Shown here: piece by piece, positions 1-6,922 of the stretch
Layout of the letters: each line of letters starts with the position of its first letter
Numbering within the stretch: position 1 is the stretch's first letter
Assembly (NCBI GenBank): GCA_025455225.1
Contig: JALOMY010000104.1
Coordinates: forward strand, 1 to 10,494
DNA: 10,494 nucleotides
Direction of reading: 5' to 3'
Origin: Cyclobacteriaceae bacterium
GTDB taxonomy: Bacteria > Bacteroidota > Bacteroidia > Cytophagales > Cyclobacteriaceae
Position numbers and translations under genes: made by a program
The notes under the pieces: model-generated
What the model saw: the letters and a program-made list of their open reading frames with translations, nothing else
Told to the model about the DNA's origin: nothing
Databases searched by the model: none

Positions 1-238
1 CCAGGAAGCCAAGCATAAAAACCGAAACCGAAAAGAGAATGAAATTTCTTGACCGGTCGGTATGATGAATCCACAACAGGAAGGCACTTACCATCAGGTT
101 AAACGGAGTTAACAACCGGAAGTACTCCTGTACCGGTGATAACAAGCCTGCAATACCTACCAGGTGCATGGAAATTAATAGGTGAAGCGAGTACGCATGC
201 AACCAACTGGAAACTCCCCGATAAATCCGTGCAATCAT
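1..238 (-). CDS. cruF: Carotenoid biosynthesis protein, CruF-like hydratase (5' part, runs off left edge)
   Basis: About 79 codons are visible, from an ATG at 238 on the minus strand to the window edge, with no stop. The protein starts MIARIYRGVSSWLHAYSLHL and continues with hydrophobic stretches around residues 19-35 and 49-58, and another beginning near residue 66, so it is a multi-pass membrane protein. The segment reading HLVGIAGLLSP followed by TPFNLMVSAFLLW resembles the N-terminal part of the DUF422/CruF family of carotenoid 1,2-hydratases as I remember it. Family members add water to the 1',2' double bond of an acyclic psi end group and are about 220-300 residues long, so most of the gene lies outside. 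The ATG follows the crtD stop by 5 bp, which fits one transcript and translational coupling, and no Shine-Dalgarno is visible. CrtD acts on the 1'-hydroxylated product of CruF, so the neighbour supports the call. The assignment is from sequence resemblance plus context and is moderately sure. Confidence 0.72.
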   Translation of the reverse strand, partial: MIARIYRGVSSWLHAYSLHLLISMHLVGIAGLLSPVQEYFRLLTPFNLMVSAFLLWIHHTDRSRNFILFSVSVFMLGFL

Positions 239-243
239 GAACG

Positions 244-1725
244 TTAAACAACGGGAAGCCGAAAGTGTTTCCCTATTATTTCGGCCGTAATCCGGGCCGA
301 TTGCAGGCACAACGGTATTCCACCTCCGGGGTGAACGCTACCTCCGCAGAAATATAAATTCCGGATTGACCGGGAATCGTTGGTGTGGCGAAGAAAGGCT
401 GCATACCGGTTGTTGGAGCTGGTTCCATACAAGGATCCCTGGTAGGAATAGGTTTTGGTCTGAATGCTTCGTGGATCCAATATGGATTCATTCTCAATCA
501 GGTCAGCCAGATTGACGTTAAGGGCTCGGCTGATTTTGCGAATGATATTAACTCGTGATCTTTCAATAATTTCATCCCAATCCTGGCCTTCATCCGGTGG
601 TACATTAATCATTACGAACCAGTTTTCACATCCGTCCGGTGCATCCGAAGGAACGTATTTGGAGGTAATGTTAATGTAGACCGTTGGATCATCATCCACA
701 TCTTTCAGCTGGAATAACGTTTTGAATTCCTTTTGATAATCGGAACTAAAGAAAATGTTATGAAGATCAAGTTCAGTGAATTGCTTTCGTATTCCCCAGT
801 AATAAATCAAGGCTGAACTGGATCGTTCCTGTCTCAGTTTTCGCTCAGGTGCCGGAATATCCTTCAGCAACTTCCGGTACGTAAAAAAGACATCCATATT
901 GCTCACCACCAGGTCAGCCTCATGGAAGTTACCGTTTGTCCAAACACCGGTTGCTTTTCCATCTTTAACGGCAATCGAATCAACCGGAGCGTTGTATTGA
1001 ATTTCGATTCCCTGATCAATTGCCAGCCTAACCAGGGATTGCGTTATGGTATGCATTCCCCCTTCCGGCAAGAACGTACCCACATTAAATTCAAGATGGG
1101 GAATCGTGGATAAAATACCCGGAGCCCGGTAAGGGTCGGAGCCATTGTAGGTGGCATACCGGTTGAATAACTGGATCAGCCGATGATCCTGAATATGCTT
1201 TTTGTTGAACTTATCAAGGGATGAAAACAAACCCATTTTCGGAATCTTCGGTAATGCACGCACTACGGATGAAGATGCCCAGGTGCCGAAACGATTCAGG
1301 GGTTTTTCAAGGAAGATCTTTCCTACTGAATTATACAATTCACCGGAAAGCGATAAATACTTCTCTACTACTTTTCCGTTAACTCCCAATTGCGATGACA
1401 CTTCGCTGGAAAATCGTTTGGCATCCGCATAGGCGGTTAAGCGTTTGCCATCTTCAAAGAAATAATGACAAGCTGTATCTAATTTTTGGTATTGATAGTA
1501 ATCCCTTGGATTTCGACCGGTTGCATGAAAAACGTCATCGAGAAAGGCTGGCATGGTAAACAGGGACGGTCCGGCATCAAACCGGTAATTGCCCTGCTGA
1601 AAGGCTGTTAACTTTCCCCCCGGATAACTATTGGCTTCGAAAACAATGACCTGGAACCCGGAAGCCTGAAGCCGGTTGGCAGTCGCCAGGCCTGCAATTC
1701 CGCTTCCAATCACAATAGCTTTCAT
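244..1725 (-). CDS. crtD: CrtD-type carotenoid 3,4-desaturase (phytoene desaturase family)
   Basis: The 493-residue product is a FAD-dependent amine-oxidase-like carotenoid desaturase of normal family length. The N-terminal Rossmann FAD motif GSGIAG is at residues 7-12, with the ribose-binding Glu at 30, PGGK at 35-38 and FDAGPSLFTMP at 49-59. The C-terminal signature FCGGSVHPGGGIP is at 459-471, just before the final FAD-contacting helix. The HPGGGIPLCLQSA form, compared with the usual HPGAGIP of CrtI, resembles the 1-hydroxycarotenoid 3,4-desaturases (CrtD) of Bacteroidota. The expected reaction introduces a 3',4' double bond beside a 1'-hydroxylated end group, at or in the membrane. The next gene downstream encodes the CruF-like hydratase that would make that substrate. 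The ATG at 1725 places the FAD motif at the expected distance from the N-terminus. CrtI itself is the main alternative. Confidence 0.88.
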   Translation of the reverse strand: MKAIVIGSGIAGLATANRLQASGFQVIVFEANSYPGGKLTAFQQGNYRFDAGPSLFTMPAFLDDVFHATGRNPRDYYQYQKLDTACHYFFEDGKRLTAYADAKRFSSEVSSQLGVNGKVVEKYLSLSGELYNSVGKIFLEKPLNRFGTWASSSVVRALPKIPKMGLFSSLDKFNKKHIQDHRLIQLFNRYATYNGSDPYRAPGILSTIPHLEFNVGTFLPEGGMHTITQSLVRLAIDQGIEIQYNAPVDSIAVKDGKATGVWTNGNFHEADLVVSNMDVFFTYRKLLKDIPAPERKLRQERSSSALIYYWGIRKQFTELDLHNIFFSSDYQKEFKTLFQLKDVDDDPTVYINITSKYVPSDAPDGCENWFVMINVPPDEGQDWDEIIERSRVNIIRKISRALNVNLADLIENESILDPRSIQTKTYSYQGSLYGTSSNNRYAAFLRHTNDSRSIRNLYFCGGSVHPGGGIPLCLQSARITAEIIGKHFRLPVV

Positions 1726-1803
1726 TGCTTTGTAGAACAGGCATCCGCTTAAAATGTTCTCTGGTAATAGTCAGTTCCGGTTGCCGGATAAATCCATAAT
1801 TTG

Positions 1804-1836
1804 GTGCTGAAAAACAAATAATTTGTAGTTTAGCAC
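1804..1836. promoter_or_regulatory. Nested palindrome upstream of aconitase (possible operator or leader hairpin)
   Basis: Outer arms GTGCTgAAA (1804-1812) and TTTAGCAC (1829-1836) pair over 8 bp with one bulged G. Inside them lies ACAAATAATTTGT (1814-1826), an inverted repeat of 6+1+6 bp. The element ends 18 bp before the ATG at 1855 and lies in the 129-bp spacer between the divergent crtD and aconitase genes. The heptamer TAATTTG occurs twice, 22 bp apart (1797-1803 and 1819-1825), and is close to the Bacteroidota -7 box TAnnTTTG but one T short. It could be a regulator binding site, a promoter or a 5'-UTR hairpin. The sequence shows the symmetry only, and the function is inference. Confidence 0.35.
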
Positions 1837-1854
1837 TCCTTTAAACAGATCTAT

Positions 1855-1994
1855 ATGGTATTCGATTTAGACATGATCAAGGCAGTTTATAAAGCGCTGC
1901 CCGGCCGCTCTACGCTCACCTGCATGAAGAGCAAGGCGTTGAGAATTTCGGGCGGGGTAAGTCGTACGTAAATTTCTCCCCCGACCGAGTAGCC
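1855..1994 (+). pseudogene. acn: Frameshifted N-terminal coding region of the aconitase gene
   Basis: The ATG at 1855 opens MVFDLDMIKAVYKALPGR, which looks like the normal start of Bacteroidota aconitases. From about 1908 that frame turns to nonsense (STLTCMKSKALRIS) and stops at TAA 1969-1971. The frame of the main aconitase ORF is open from 1893. From 1908 it reads LYAHLHEEQGVENFGRGKSY and then VNFSPDRVA, directly into the MQDATAQM at 1995, with no stop and no ATG before 1995. From remembered homologues about 18 residues are missing between ALPGR and LYAHL (the VDAARK...RPLTLTEKI segment). The join therefore looks like a deletion of 3n+1 bases, near 55 bp. It may be a true mutation or an assembly or sequencing error. 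A separate leader peptide is unlikely because both halves belong to one protein. Confidence 0.72.
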
Positions 1995-4328
1995 ATGCAG
2001 GATGCTACAGCTCAGATGGCCCTGCTTCAGTTTATGTCTGCCGGAATACCTAAAGTAAGGGTTCCCTCAACCGTTCATTGCGACCACCTGATCTTAGCTA
2101 AAAACGGTGCTGCCCAGGATCTCAAAGATTCATTGTCGACCAGCGGTGAAGTGTTCAGCTTCCTGGAATCCGTATCCAATAAATATGGAATTGGTTTCTG
2201 GAAACCCGGTGCCGGTATCATCCACCAGGTTGTGCTGGAAAACTATGGTTTTCCGGGCGGTATGATGATTGGAACCGACTCCCATACGGTAAATGCGGGA
2301 GGTCTCGGTATGGTAGCCATTGGTGTGGGCGGTGCAGATGCAGTGGATGTAATGGCAGGAATGCCGTGGGAATTGAAGTGGCCGAAACTGATTGGCGTTA
2401 AACTGACCGGTAAGTTAAGCGGTTGGACTTCTGCTAAAGATGTCATCTTAAAAGTTGCTGGTATTCTGACTGTTAAAGGTGGTACCGGAGCAATTGTTGA
2501 ATACTTTGGACCAGGTGCGTTAACCCTTTCCTGTACCGGAAAAGGAACCATCTGTAATATGGGCGCTGAAATTGGGGCAACAACTTCAACCTTCGGTTAT
2601 GATGAAAAGATGGCCGAGTACCTGAGAGGAACAGGGCGCAAAGAAGTGGCGGCATTGGCTGATTCAGTGAAAGAGCACCTGACCGGAGATCCGGAAGTGT
2701 ATGCTAATCCGGAAGAATTCTTTGATCAGGTAATTGAGATCGATCTATCCACGCTTGAACCCCATGTAAATGGTCCCTTCACACCCGACCGTGCAATCCC
2801 TATTTCTAAGTTTGCCGAAGAGGTGGTAAAGAACGGATGGCCGAAAGAACTTGAAGTCGGTTTGATCGGATCGTGTACCAACTCATCCTACGAAGACATT
2901 ACCCGATCGGCTTCTCTGGCCAAGCAGGCCGTAGATAAAAAACTGAAAGCTAAAGCTGAGTTTACCATAACCCCGGGTTCGGAACAGGTTCGTTATACAG
3001 TAGAGCGTGACGGATACCTTGGAGTGTTCGAGAAAATGGGAGGTGTAGTGCTTGCCAATGCCTGCGGTCCGTGTATCGGTCAATGGGCACGTCACACCAA
3101 CGATCCAAACCGGAAGAACTCCATTATCACCTCCTTCAACCGGAACTTTGCCAAACGTAACGATGGCAACCCCAATACGCATGCTTTTGTGGCTTCTCCG
3201 GAAATAACCACAGCCTTTGCAATTGCTGGTGATCTCACTTTTAACCCGCTCACTGACTCCTTAATCAATGAAGACGGGCAGCCGGTGAAACTGGATGAGC
3301 CTAAAGGTGTAGAATTCCCGCCACAGGGATTTGATGTGGAGGATGCAGGATATATTGAACCAGCCAAAGACGGAAGCAAAGTTCAGGTTAAAATTGACCC
3401 CAATTCCAACCGACTTCAAGCTTTAAGTCCTTTTACGCCTTGGGATGGTAAAAACCTGACTGGCATGAAGTTATTGATAAAGGCTAAAGGAAAATGTACA
3501 ACTGATCACATTTCCATGGCAGGCCCCTGGCTGAGGTTCCGCGGGCACCTCGATAACATTTCGAACAATACCCTGACCGGTGCGGTGAATTACTTCAACG
3601 AAAAGACCGACAGCGTTAAAAACCAGCTAACCGGTGAATACGGTCCGGTACCCGCTACGCAAAGGGCTTATAAGGCAAAGGGAATCCCCACCCTGGTTGT
3701 AGGCGATCACAACTATGGAGAAGGATCCTCCCGTGAGCATGCAGCCATGCAACCCCGTCACCTGGGTATCCGCGTTATACTGGTAAAATCGTTTGCCCGG
3801 ATTCATGAAACAAACCTGAAAAAGCAGGGCATGCTGGCGTTGACTTTCGCTAACGAAGCCGACTATGATAAAATCCTTGAAGACGATTCGATTGATATTA
3901 TTGACCTCACTTCATTCTCCCCTGAAAGGCCGTTAACCCTGGTATTGCGCCACGCGGACGGCACTTCGGATACCATCAAAGTGAATCATACCTATAATAA
4001 AGGTCAGATTGAATGGTTCAAAGCTGGCTCGGCCCTTAACCTGATGGCAAAGAAAACCAGTGCTCCTTCGAAAGCTGCGAAAGCAGTCAAAAAGGTGGCT
4101 AAAAAACCGGTTGTAAAAAAAGCAGCGAAGAAAAAAGCAGTTCCCAAACCTGTTAAAAAGACTTCCGCTAAACCATCTAAAAAGCAGGCAAAAAAGATTG
4201 TTAAGAAAGCCGTTAAGAAAATAGTAAAGGCTGCTAAGAAGGTTAAGAAAGCAGCAAAGAAAATCGTTACACGCAAACCCGTTAAGAAAACGGTTAAAAA
4301 GAAGGCGATTAAAAAGGGTAAGCGTTAA
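1995..4328 (+). CDS. acn: Aconitate hydratase (mitochondrial-type aconitase) with lysine-rich C-terminal tail
   Basis: This is the TCA-cycle enzyme interconverting citrate and isocitrate through a [4Fe-4S] cluster. The 777-residue ORF has the complete catalytic set: HCDH at 28-31, GTDSHT at 93-98, the cluster ligands C294 (GSCTNSS) and C357/C360 (ACGPCIGQW), FNRNFAKR at 381-388, the swivel-domain KGKCTTDH at 498-505 and GEGSSREH at 575-582. The core ends with EWFKAGSALNLMAKK near 687, where family members normally stop, followed by about 90 extra basic residues described separately. The ATG at 1995 is internal to the homologous region. The real start is probably ATG 1855, but about 47 N-terminal codons are interrupted by an apparent frameshifting deletion, so the product as drawn lacks the usual N-terminus. 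Whether an active protein is made from 1995 is unknown. No Shine-Dalgarno precedes it. A palindromic terminator follows the stop by about 30 bp, and the gene appears monocistronic. Confidence 0.92.
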   Translation: MQDATAQMALLQFMSAGIPKVRVPSTVHCDHLILAKNGAAQDLKDSLSTSGEVFSFLESVSNKYGIGFWKPGAGIIHQVVLENYGFPGGMMIGTDSHTVNAGGLGMVAIGVGGADAVDVMAGMPWELKWPKLIGVKLTGKLSGWTSAKDVILKVAGILTVKGGTGAIVEYFGPGALTLSCTGKGTICNMGAEIGATTSTFGYDEKMAEYLRGTGRKEVAALADSVKEHLTGDPEVYANPEEFFDQVIEIDLSTLEPHVNGPFTPDRAIPISKFAEEVVKNGWPKELEVGLIGSCTNSSYEDITRSASLAKQAVDKKLKAKAEFTITPGSEQVRYTVERDGYLGVFEKMGGVVLANACGPCIGQWARHTNDPNRKNSIITSFNRNFAKRNDGNPNTHAFVASPEITTAFAIAGDLTFNPLTDSLINEDGQPVKLDEPKGVEFPPQGFDVEDAGYIEPAKDGSKVQVKIDPNSNRLQALSPFTPWDGKNLTGMKLLIKAKGKCTTDHISMAGPWLRFRGHLDNISNNTLTGAVNYFNEKTDSVKNQLTGEYGPVPATQRAYKAKGIPTLVVGDHNYGEGSSREHAAMQPRHLGIRVILVKSFARIHETNLKKQGMLALTFANEADYDKILEDDSIDIIDLTSFSPERPLTLVLRHADGTSDTIKVNHTYNKGQIEWFKAGSALNLMAKKTSAPSKAAKAVKKVAKKPVVKKAAKKKAVPKPVKKTSAKPSKKQAKKIVKKAVKKIVKAAKKVKKAAKKIVTRKPVKKTVKKKAIKKGKR
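4050..4325 (+). other. Histone-H1-like Lys/Ala/Val tail of the aconitase
   Basis: Residues 686-777 are 92 amino acids with 41 Lys, 2 Arg and no Asp or Glu. The rest is mainly Ala, Val, Pro, Ile, Thr and Ser. The pattern is KKAVKK, KAAKK and KKPV units with roughly 4-residue spacing, as in histone H1 C-termini and in bacterial H1-like proteins or tails. It follows directly in frame after the canonical aconitase end (ALNLMAKK) and closes with its own TAA and terminator, so it is part of the same ORF. Lysine codons are a mix of AAA and AAG, and the alanine and valine codons also vary, which argues for protein-level selection and against a simple DNA repeat. A nucleic-acid-binding or polyanion-binding role is inferred from composition only. 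Confidence 0.85.
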
Positions 4329-4355
4329 ATTTTTACATCATCTATTAGTGTTAAT

Positions 4356-4381
4356 AAAAAGCCGGCTTAAGCCGGCTTTTT
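4356..4381. terminator. Bidirectional rho-independent terminator
   Basis: A perfect 26-bp palindrome consists of A5, GCCGGC, TTAA, GCCGGC and T5. It forms a GC-rich stem with a T-run on either strand. It lies between the converging aconitase (stop at 4328) and FecA-like receptor (stop at 4384), so it can terminate both transcripts. Confidence 0.92.
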
Positions 4382-4383
4382 AT

Positions 4384-6792
4384 TTAGAGTTTAATTTCAA
4401 AACCTGCGGTTATAAACCGGGGTAATCCAACCCGGATACCTTCTGGTCTCCTTGTGGAGATATACCGTTCATCAGTCAGGTTCTTAACCGAGAGATTTAA
4501 CTGGGCGTTTATCCTGGGTATACGATGATACAGTGTTGCGTCTAACACGTTATAATGCGGCATTTGTCCGATGCGTCCATTATTAGAAGGAACAACCGTA
4601 TTTAATTCATCAGTAAATTGATTTCCCACATAGGTATACGTAAACCTTAATCCTGTACCAAATGAAGACTCAACATTTAAAGCTGTCGAAAGGGTAAGCT
4701 CTGGCGCATAGGGTAACCGGTTTCCATTGACATTAACTTCTTCATCTCCATTGTTAACCAACCGATCGGCATTGTATTCTGCCTGTGTATAGGTGCCATT
4801 AATATCCAATGCTATCAGCCATCCCGTTCCCAACAATTCATTACTATTCATATTGACAGCAGCTTCTACCCCTCGATGTAACGTTCTGCCGGCATTGGTA
4901 ACACCGAAGCCAGAGCCACCTATCGATTGTGATGAAGGAATGATCTGGTTGTCAAAATCCATATGGAACCAGGTTAATTCAGCATATAATCCTCGCATCA
5001 ACTGGCTTCGTAATCCTAATTCCATATTCCAGCTGGTTTCAGCCTCCAGTTCAAGCACCGGATTTTCCAGGCTGAAGTCAATGGCATCTTTTACCCTCGG
5101 AGGTGCATAACCCCGGTGTATGCCAGTAAAAAAGTTCAGCTTTGTATTGGGGCGAAAGTTAAGTCCGATACCGGGGATTAATTCACGAACCGAATTTTCC
5201 GCGACTTCATTAACATCAGTACTAGCTTCGCGAAGAATTTCTCGCTGGTATTTATAAAACTCGGCACGCAATCCGGGGGAAACATCCCATTTAGACGACA
5301 GCGAAATCTTGTCTAAAAAGTACAGCGCTATTGCACTGCCGGTTCGTATCTCATCACTTACCAGGGCACCTGACTTGGCAGTTGCCGTTGAACCATTAAT
5401 CCGTTGTTCATACGCACGTTCATATAAATATCGATAACCAGCTGTTAATGTGTTGTTTATTGATCCAATTTGAAATTGATAATTAATCTTCTGTTCCCAT
5501 CCCAAAACTTCAAATTGACGATCTCGGTTTCCTGTACGATTACGAAGATAGATTGCACCTCCCGCAACACTTTCGTCACCCCAAACAACACCCGTCCAAT
5601 CGGCTGGTGGTGGATTTAATACTCCATCGGTATACGAATTATAAACATAGTCTTGTCTTCGCCAGTTGCGGGTTGTGGTATACCCATATAGCATGGATTG
5701 TAAAGTAAGATTCTGACTCAGGTGGGTTTGATGGGTAAAGCTCATGAGGTAACGGTCGACATCCAGTTCATCATTGGGCATAAGAACGGTATAATCATTA
5801 CCTCCTATATCATACATGCGCTGGGTAAGACCTACATAGGTTGAATTCGAAACTTCACTGTATGCTCCCAGCTTAATGCCTAAGGTTGATTTATCGGATA
5901 AGGCCATTTTAAACTTGGCAGAAAAATCATTTACCCGAAACCGGGTCGGACCCATTTCATTCGCTTGTTTGCGGAGATAGTTCAACTGAATTCCGGTTTT
6001 ATTAAATGTATTCCCATAACTGCCAAGCGCGCTGAGATAACCACCCTCACCTCCTTGTAACCGGAACCGGATTTGTTCATCTTCTGACGGATCGGCTGTT
6101 ATATAATTGATCACTCCACCTATTGTTTGTGGCCCGTATAAGATCTGGCCACTTCCCTTCAGGACTTCCACCCCACTCATTCGATCCATGGCAGGCGTAT
6201 AATACATTTCTGGTTCGCCATACGGATTTAAGGCTACCGGTATGCCATCCTCCATCATTAAAACATTACGGCTTCGGTCCGGATCAAGTCCCCGAATTCC
6301 AATATTTACCCTTAGACCGGCACCTTCCTCATCCACAACATTAAGCCCGGGAATTCTCCGGAATACTTCGTTTCCTGTAACCGGCTTTAAAAGCACTAAT
6401 TCATTCTGATCCAGATACGATACCGATCCCGGGATCTTACTGAATAATTGATCGCGGGAACTGATAACATACACCTGCGATAACATCAGGGGATCTTCGT
6501 GCAGCGTTATGGATACTTGATTATCATTTCCGGTTCGTGCAGAGATTGTTTGTGAGGTAAACGCCAGGTGGGAAATACTTAAAACATACTCTCCTTCAGC
6601 TAAACCTTTCAGTTCAAATTGGCCATTATTATCCGTAGTGGTACCAAATGAAGTGCCTTGAATTTGAATATGAACTCCTTCAACAGGTATGCCCTGAACG
6701 GTTACTGCCTGACCTTTAATACTTGATTTGACTTGCGCCCAGGATACCAGAGAACTGAGTATAAGAAGAGTAAAATGTAGTTGACGGTACAT
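4384..6792 (-). CDS. FecA-like TonB-dependent outer-membrane receptor
   Basis: The 802-residue product is predicted to be an outer-membrane beta-barrel importer energised by TonB-ExbBD. Residues 1-19 are a signal peptide with a likely cut at A19/Q20. Residues about 24-105 are a carboxypeptidase-regulatory-like beta-sandwich (GTSFGTTTDNNGQFELKGL). The plug spans about 113-232 and includes NIGIRGLDPDRSRNVLMMED and VEVLKGSGQILYGPQTIGG. A 22-stranded barrel should follow. The end, VKNLTDERYISTRRPEGIRV then GLPRFI, and the internal THQTHLSQNLTLQS...TTRNWRRQDYVYN segment resemble the FecA (ferric dicitrate) branch. No STN signalling domain is present, so it probably transports without sigma/anti-sigma signalling. 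The terminal residue is Leu where Phe is usual in barrels. Divergent ferritin and a palindromic operator-like spacer support an iron role. The exact ligand (citrate, another siderophore or another metal chelate) cannot be read from the sequence. It ends at a shared terminator. Confidence 0.9.
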   Translation of the reverse strand: MYRQLHFTLLILSSLVSWAQVKSSIKGQAVTVQGIPVEGVHIQIQGTSFGTTTDNNGQFELKGLAEGEYVLSISHLAFTSQTISARTGNDNQVSITLHEDPLMLSQVYVISSRDQLFSKIPGSVSYLDQNELVLLKPVTGNEVFRRIPGLNVVDEEGAGLRVNIGIRGLDPDRSRNVLMMEDGIPVALNPYGEPEMYYTPAMDRMSGVEVLKGSGQILYGPQTIGGVINYITADPSEDEQIRFRLQGGEGGYLSALGSYGNTFNKTGIQLNYLRKQANEMGPTRFRVNDFSAKFKMALSDKSTLGIKLGAYSEVSNSTYVGLTQRMYDIGGNDYTVLMPNDELDVDRYLMSFTHQTHLSQNLTLQSMLYGYTTTRNWRRQDYVYNSYTDGVLNPPPADWTGVVWGDESVAGGAIYLRNRTGNRDRQFEVLGWEQKINYQFQIGSINNTLTAGYRYLYERAYEQRINGSTATAKSGALVSDEIRTGSAIALYFLDKISLSSKWDVSPGLRAEFYKYQREILREASTDVNEVAENSVRELIPGIGLNFRPNTKLNFFTGIHRGYAPPRVKDAIDFSLENPVLELEAETSWNMELGLRSQLMRGLYAELTWFHMDFDNQIIPSSQSIGGSGFGVTNAGRTLHRGVEAAVNMNSNELLGTGWLIALDINGTYTQAEYNADRLVNNGDEEVNVNGNRLPYAPELTLSTALNVESSFGTGLRFTYTYVGNQFTDELNTVVPSNNGRIGQMPHYNVLDATLYHRIPRINAQLNLSVKNLTDERYISTRRPEGIRVGLPRFITAGFEIKL

Positions 6793-6799
6793 ACAGTTT

Positions 6800-6830
6800 A
6801 TGATTTTGAATTATTTAGAATCATTTTAAA
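6800..6830. promoter_or_regulatory. Overlapping AT-rich palindromes, putative iron-box operator
   Basis: Two inverted repeats overlap just upstream of the receptor start codon. The first (6800-6824) has outer arms ATGATT and AATCAT and pairs 10 of 12 positions about a central base. The second (6814-6830), TTTAGAATCATTTTAAA, pairs 7 of 8 positions about C6822, with the core AAT-N-ATT. That core matches the centre of the classical Fur box (TGATAATNATTATCA), but the outer positions differ. The site begins 7 bp from the receptor ATG (6792) and lies in the spacer shared with ferritin. Fur or another metalloregulator is plausible. This is inference from symmetry, position and neighbours. Confidence 0.45.
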
Positions 6831-6852
6831 GAACGAACAAGACTAAACCTTC

Positions 6853-6869
6853 TTTAGAATTAATCCAAA
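6853..6869. promoter_or_regulatory. Second, degenerate copy of the TTTAGAAT-N operator-like motif
   Basis: TTTAGAATTAATCCAAA repeats the left half TTTAGAAT of the element at 6814-6830 exactly, with centres 39 bp apart, and pairs 6 of 8 positions in its own dyad. It sits nearer the ferritin side of the spacer. A further dyad, AATCCT (6874-6879) with AGGATT (6891-6896), follows. Both may belong to the control region of ferritin, but the evidence is repetition and symmetry only. Confidence 0.3.
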
Positions 6870-6922
6870 TAAGAATCCTTGATTTTTGTCAGGATTTCGA
6901 ACTTTCATACCGCTTATGACCT

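Noticed and set aside
1776..1788. Small hairpin TCCGG-TTG-CCGGA in the crtD leader
   Set aside because: Only 5 bp with no T-run. CCGG/ACCGGT words are common throughout this window, so chance is likely.
1855..1971. 38-codon ORF as a possible regulatory leader peptide for aconitase
   Set aside because: Its first 18 residues match the ordinary aconitase N-terminus and the rest is the out-of-frame reading of aconitase codons, so a disrupted gene explains it better.
2243..3379. Several minus-strand ORFs of 60-102 residues opposite aconitase
   Set aside because: They lie wholly antisense to conserved aconitase catalytic blocks, have no recognisable domain, and are proline/serine-rich as expected for antisense reading.
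4004..4276. 90-residue minus-strand ORF that reads like a hydrophobic Phe/Leu/Ala-rich membrane protein
   Set aside because: It is the antisense of the lysine-rich aconitase tail: AAG/AAA and GCN/GTN codons read backwards give Leu, Phe and Ala-like hydrophobic codons. The tail continues a conserved enzyme in frame and ends at a terminator, so the sense frame is the real one.
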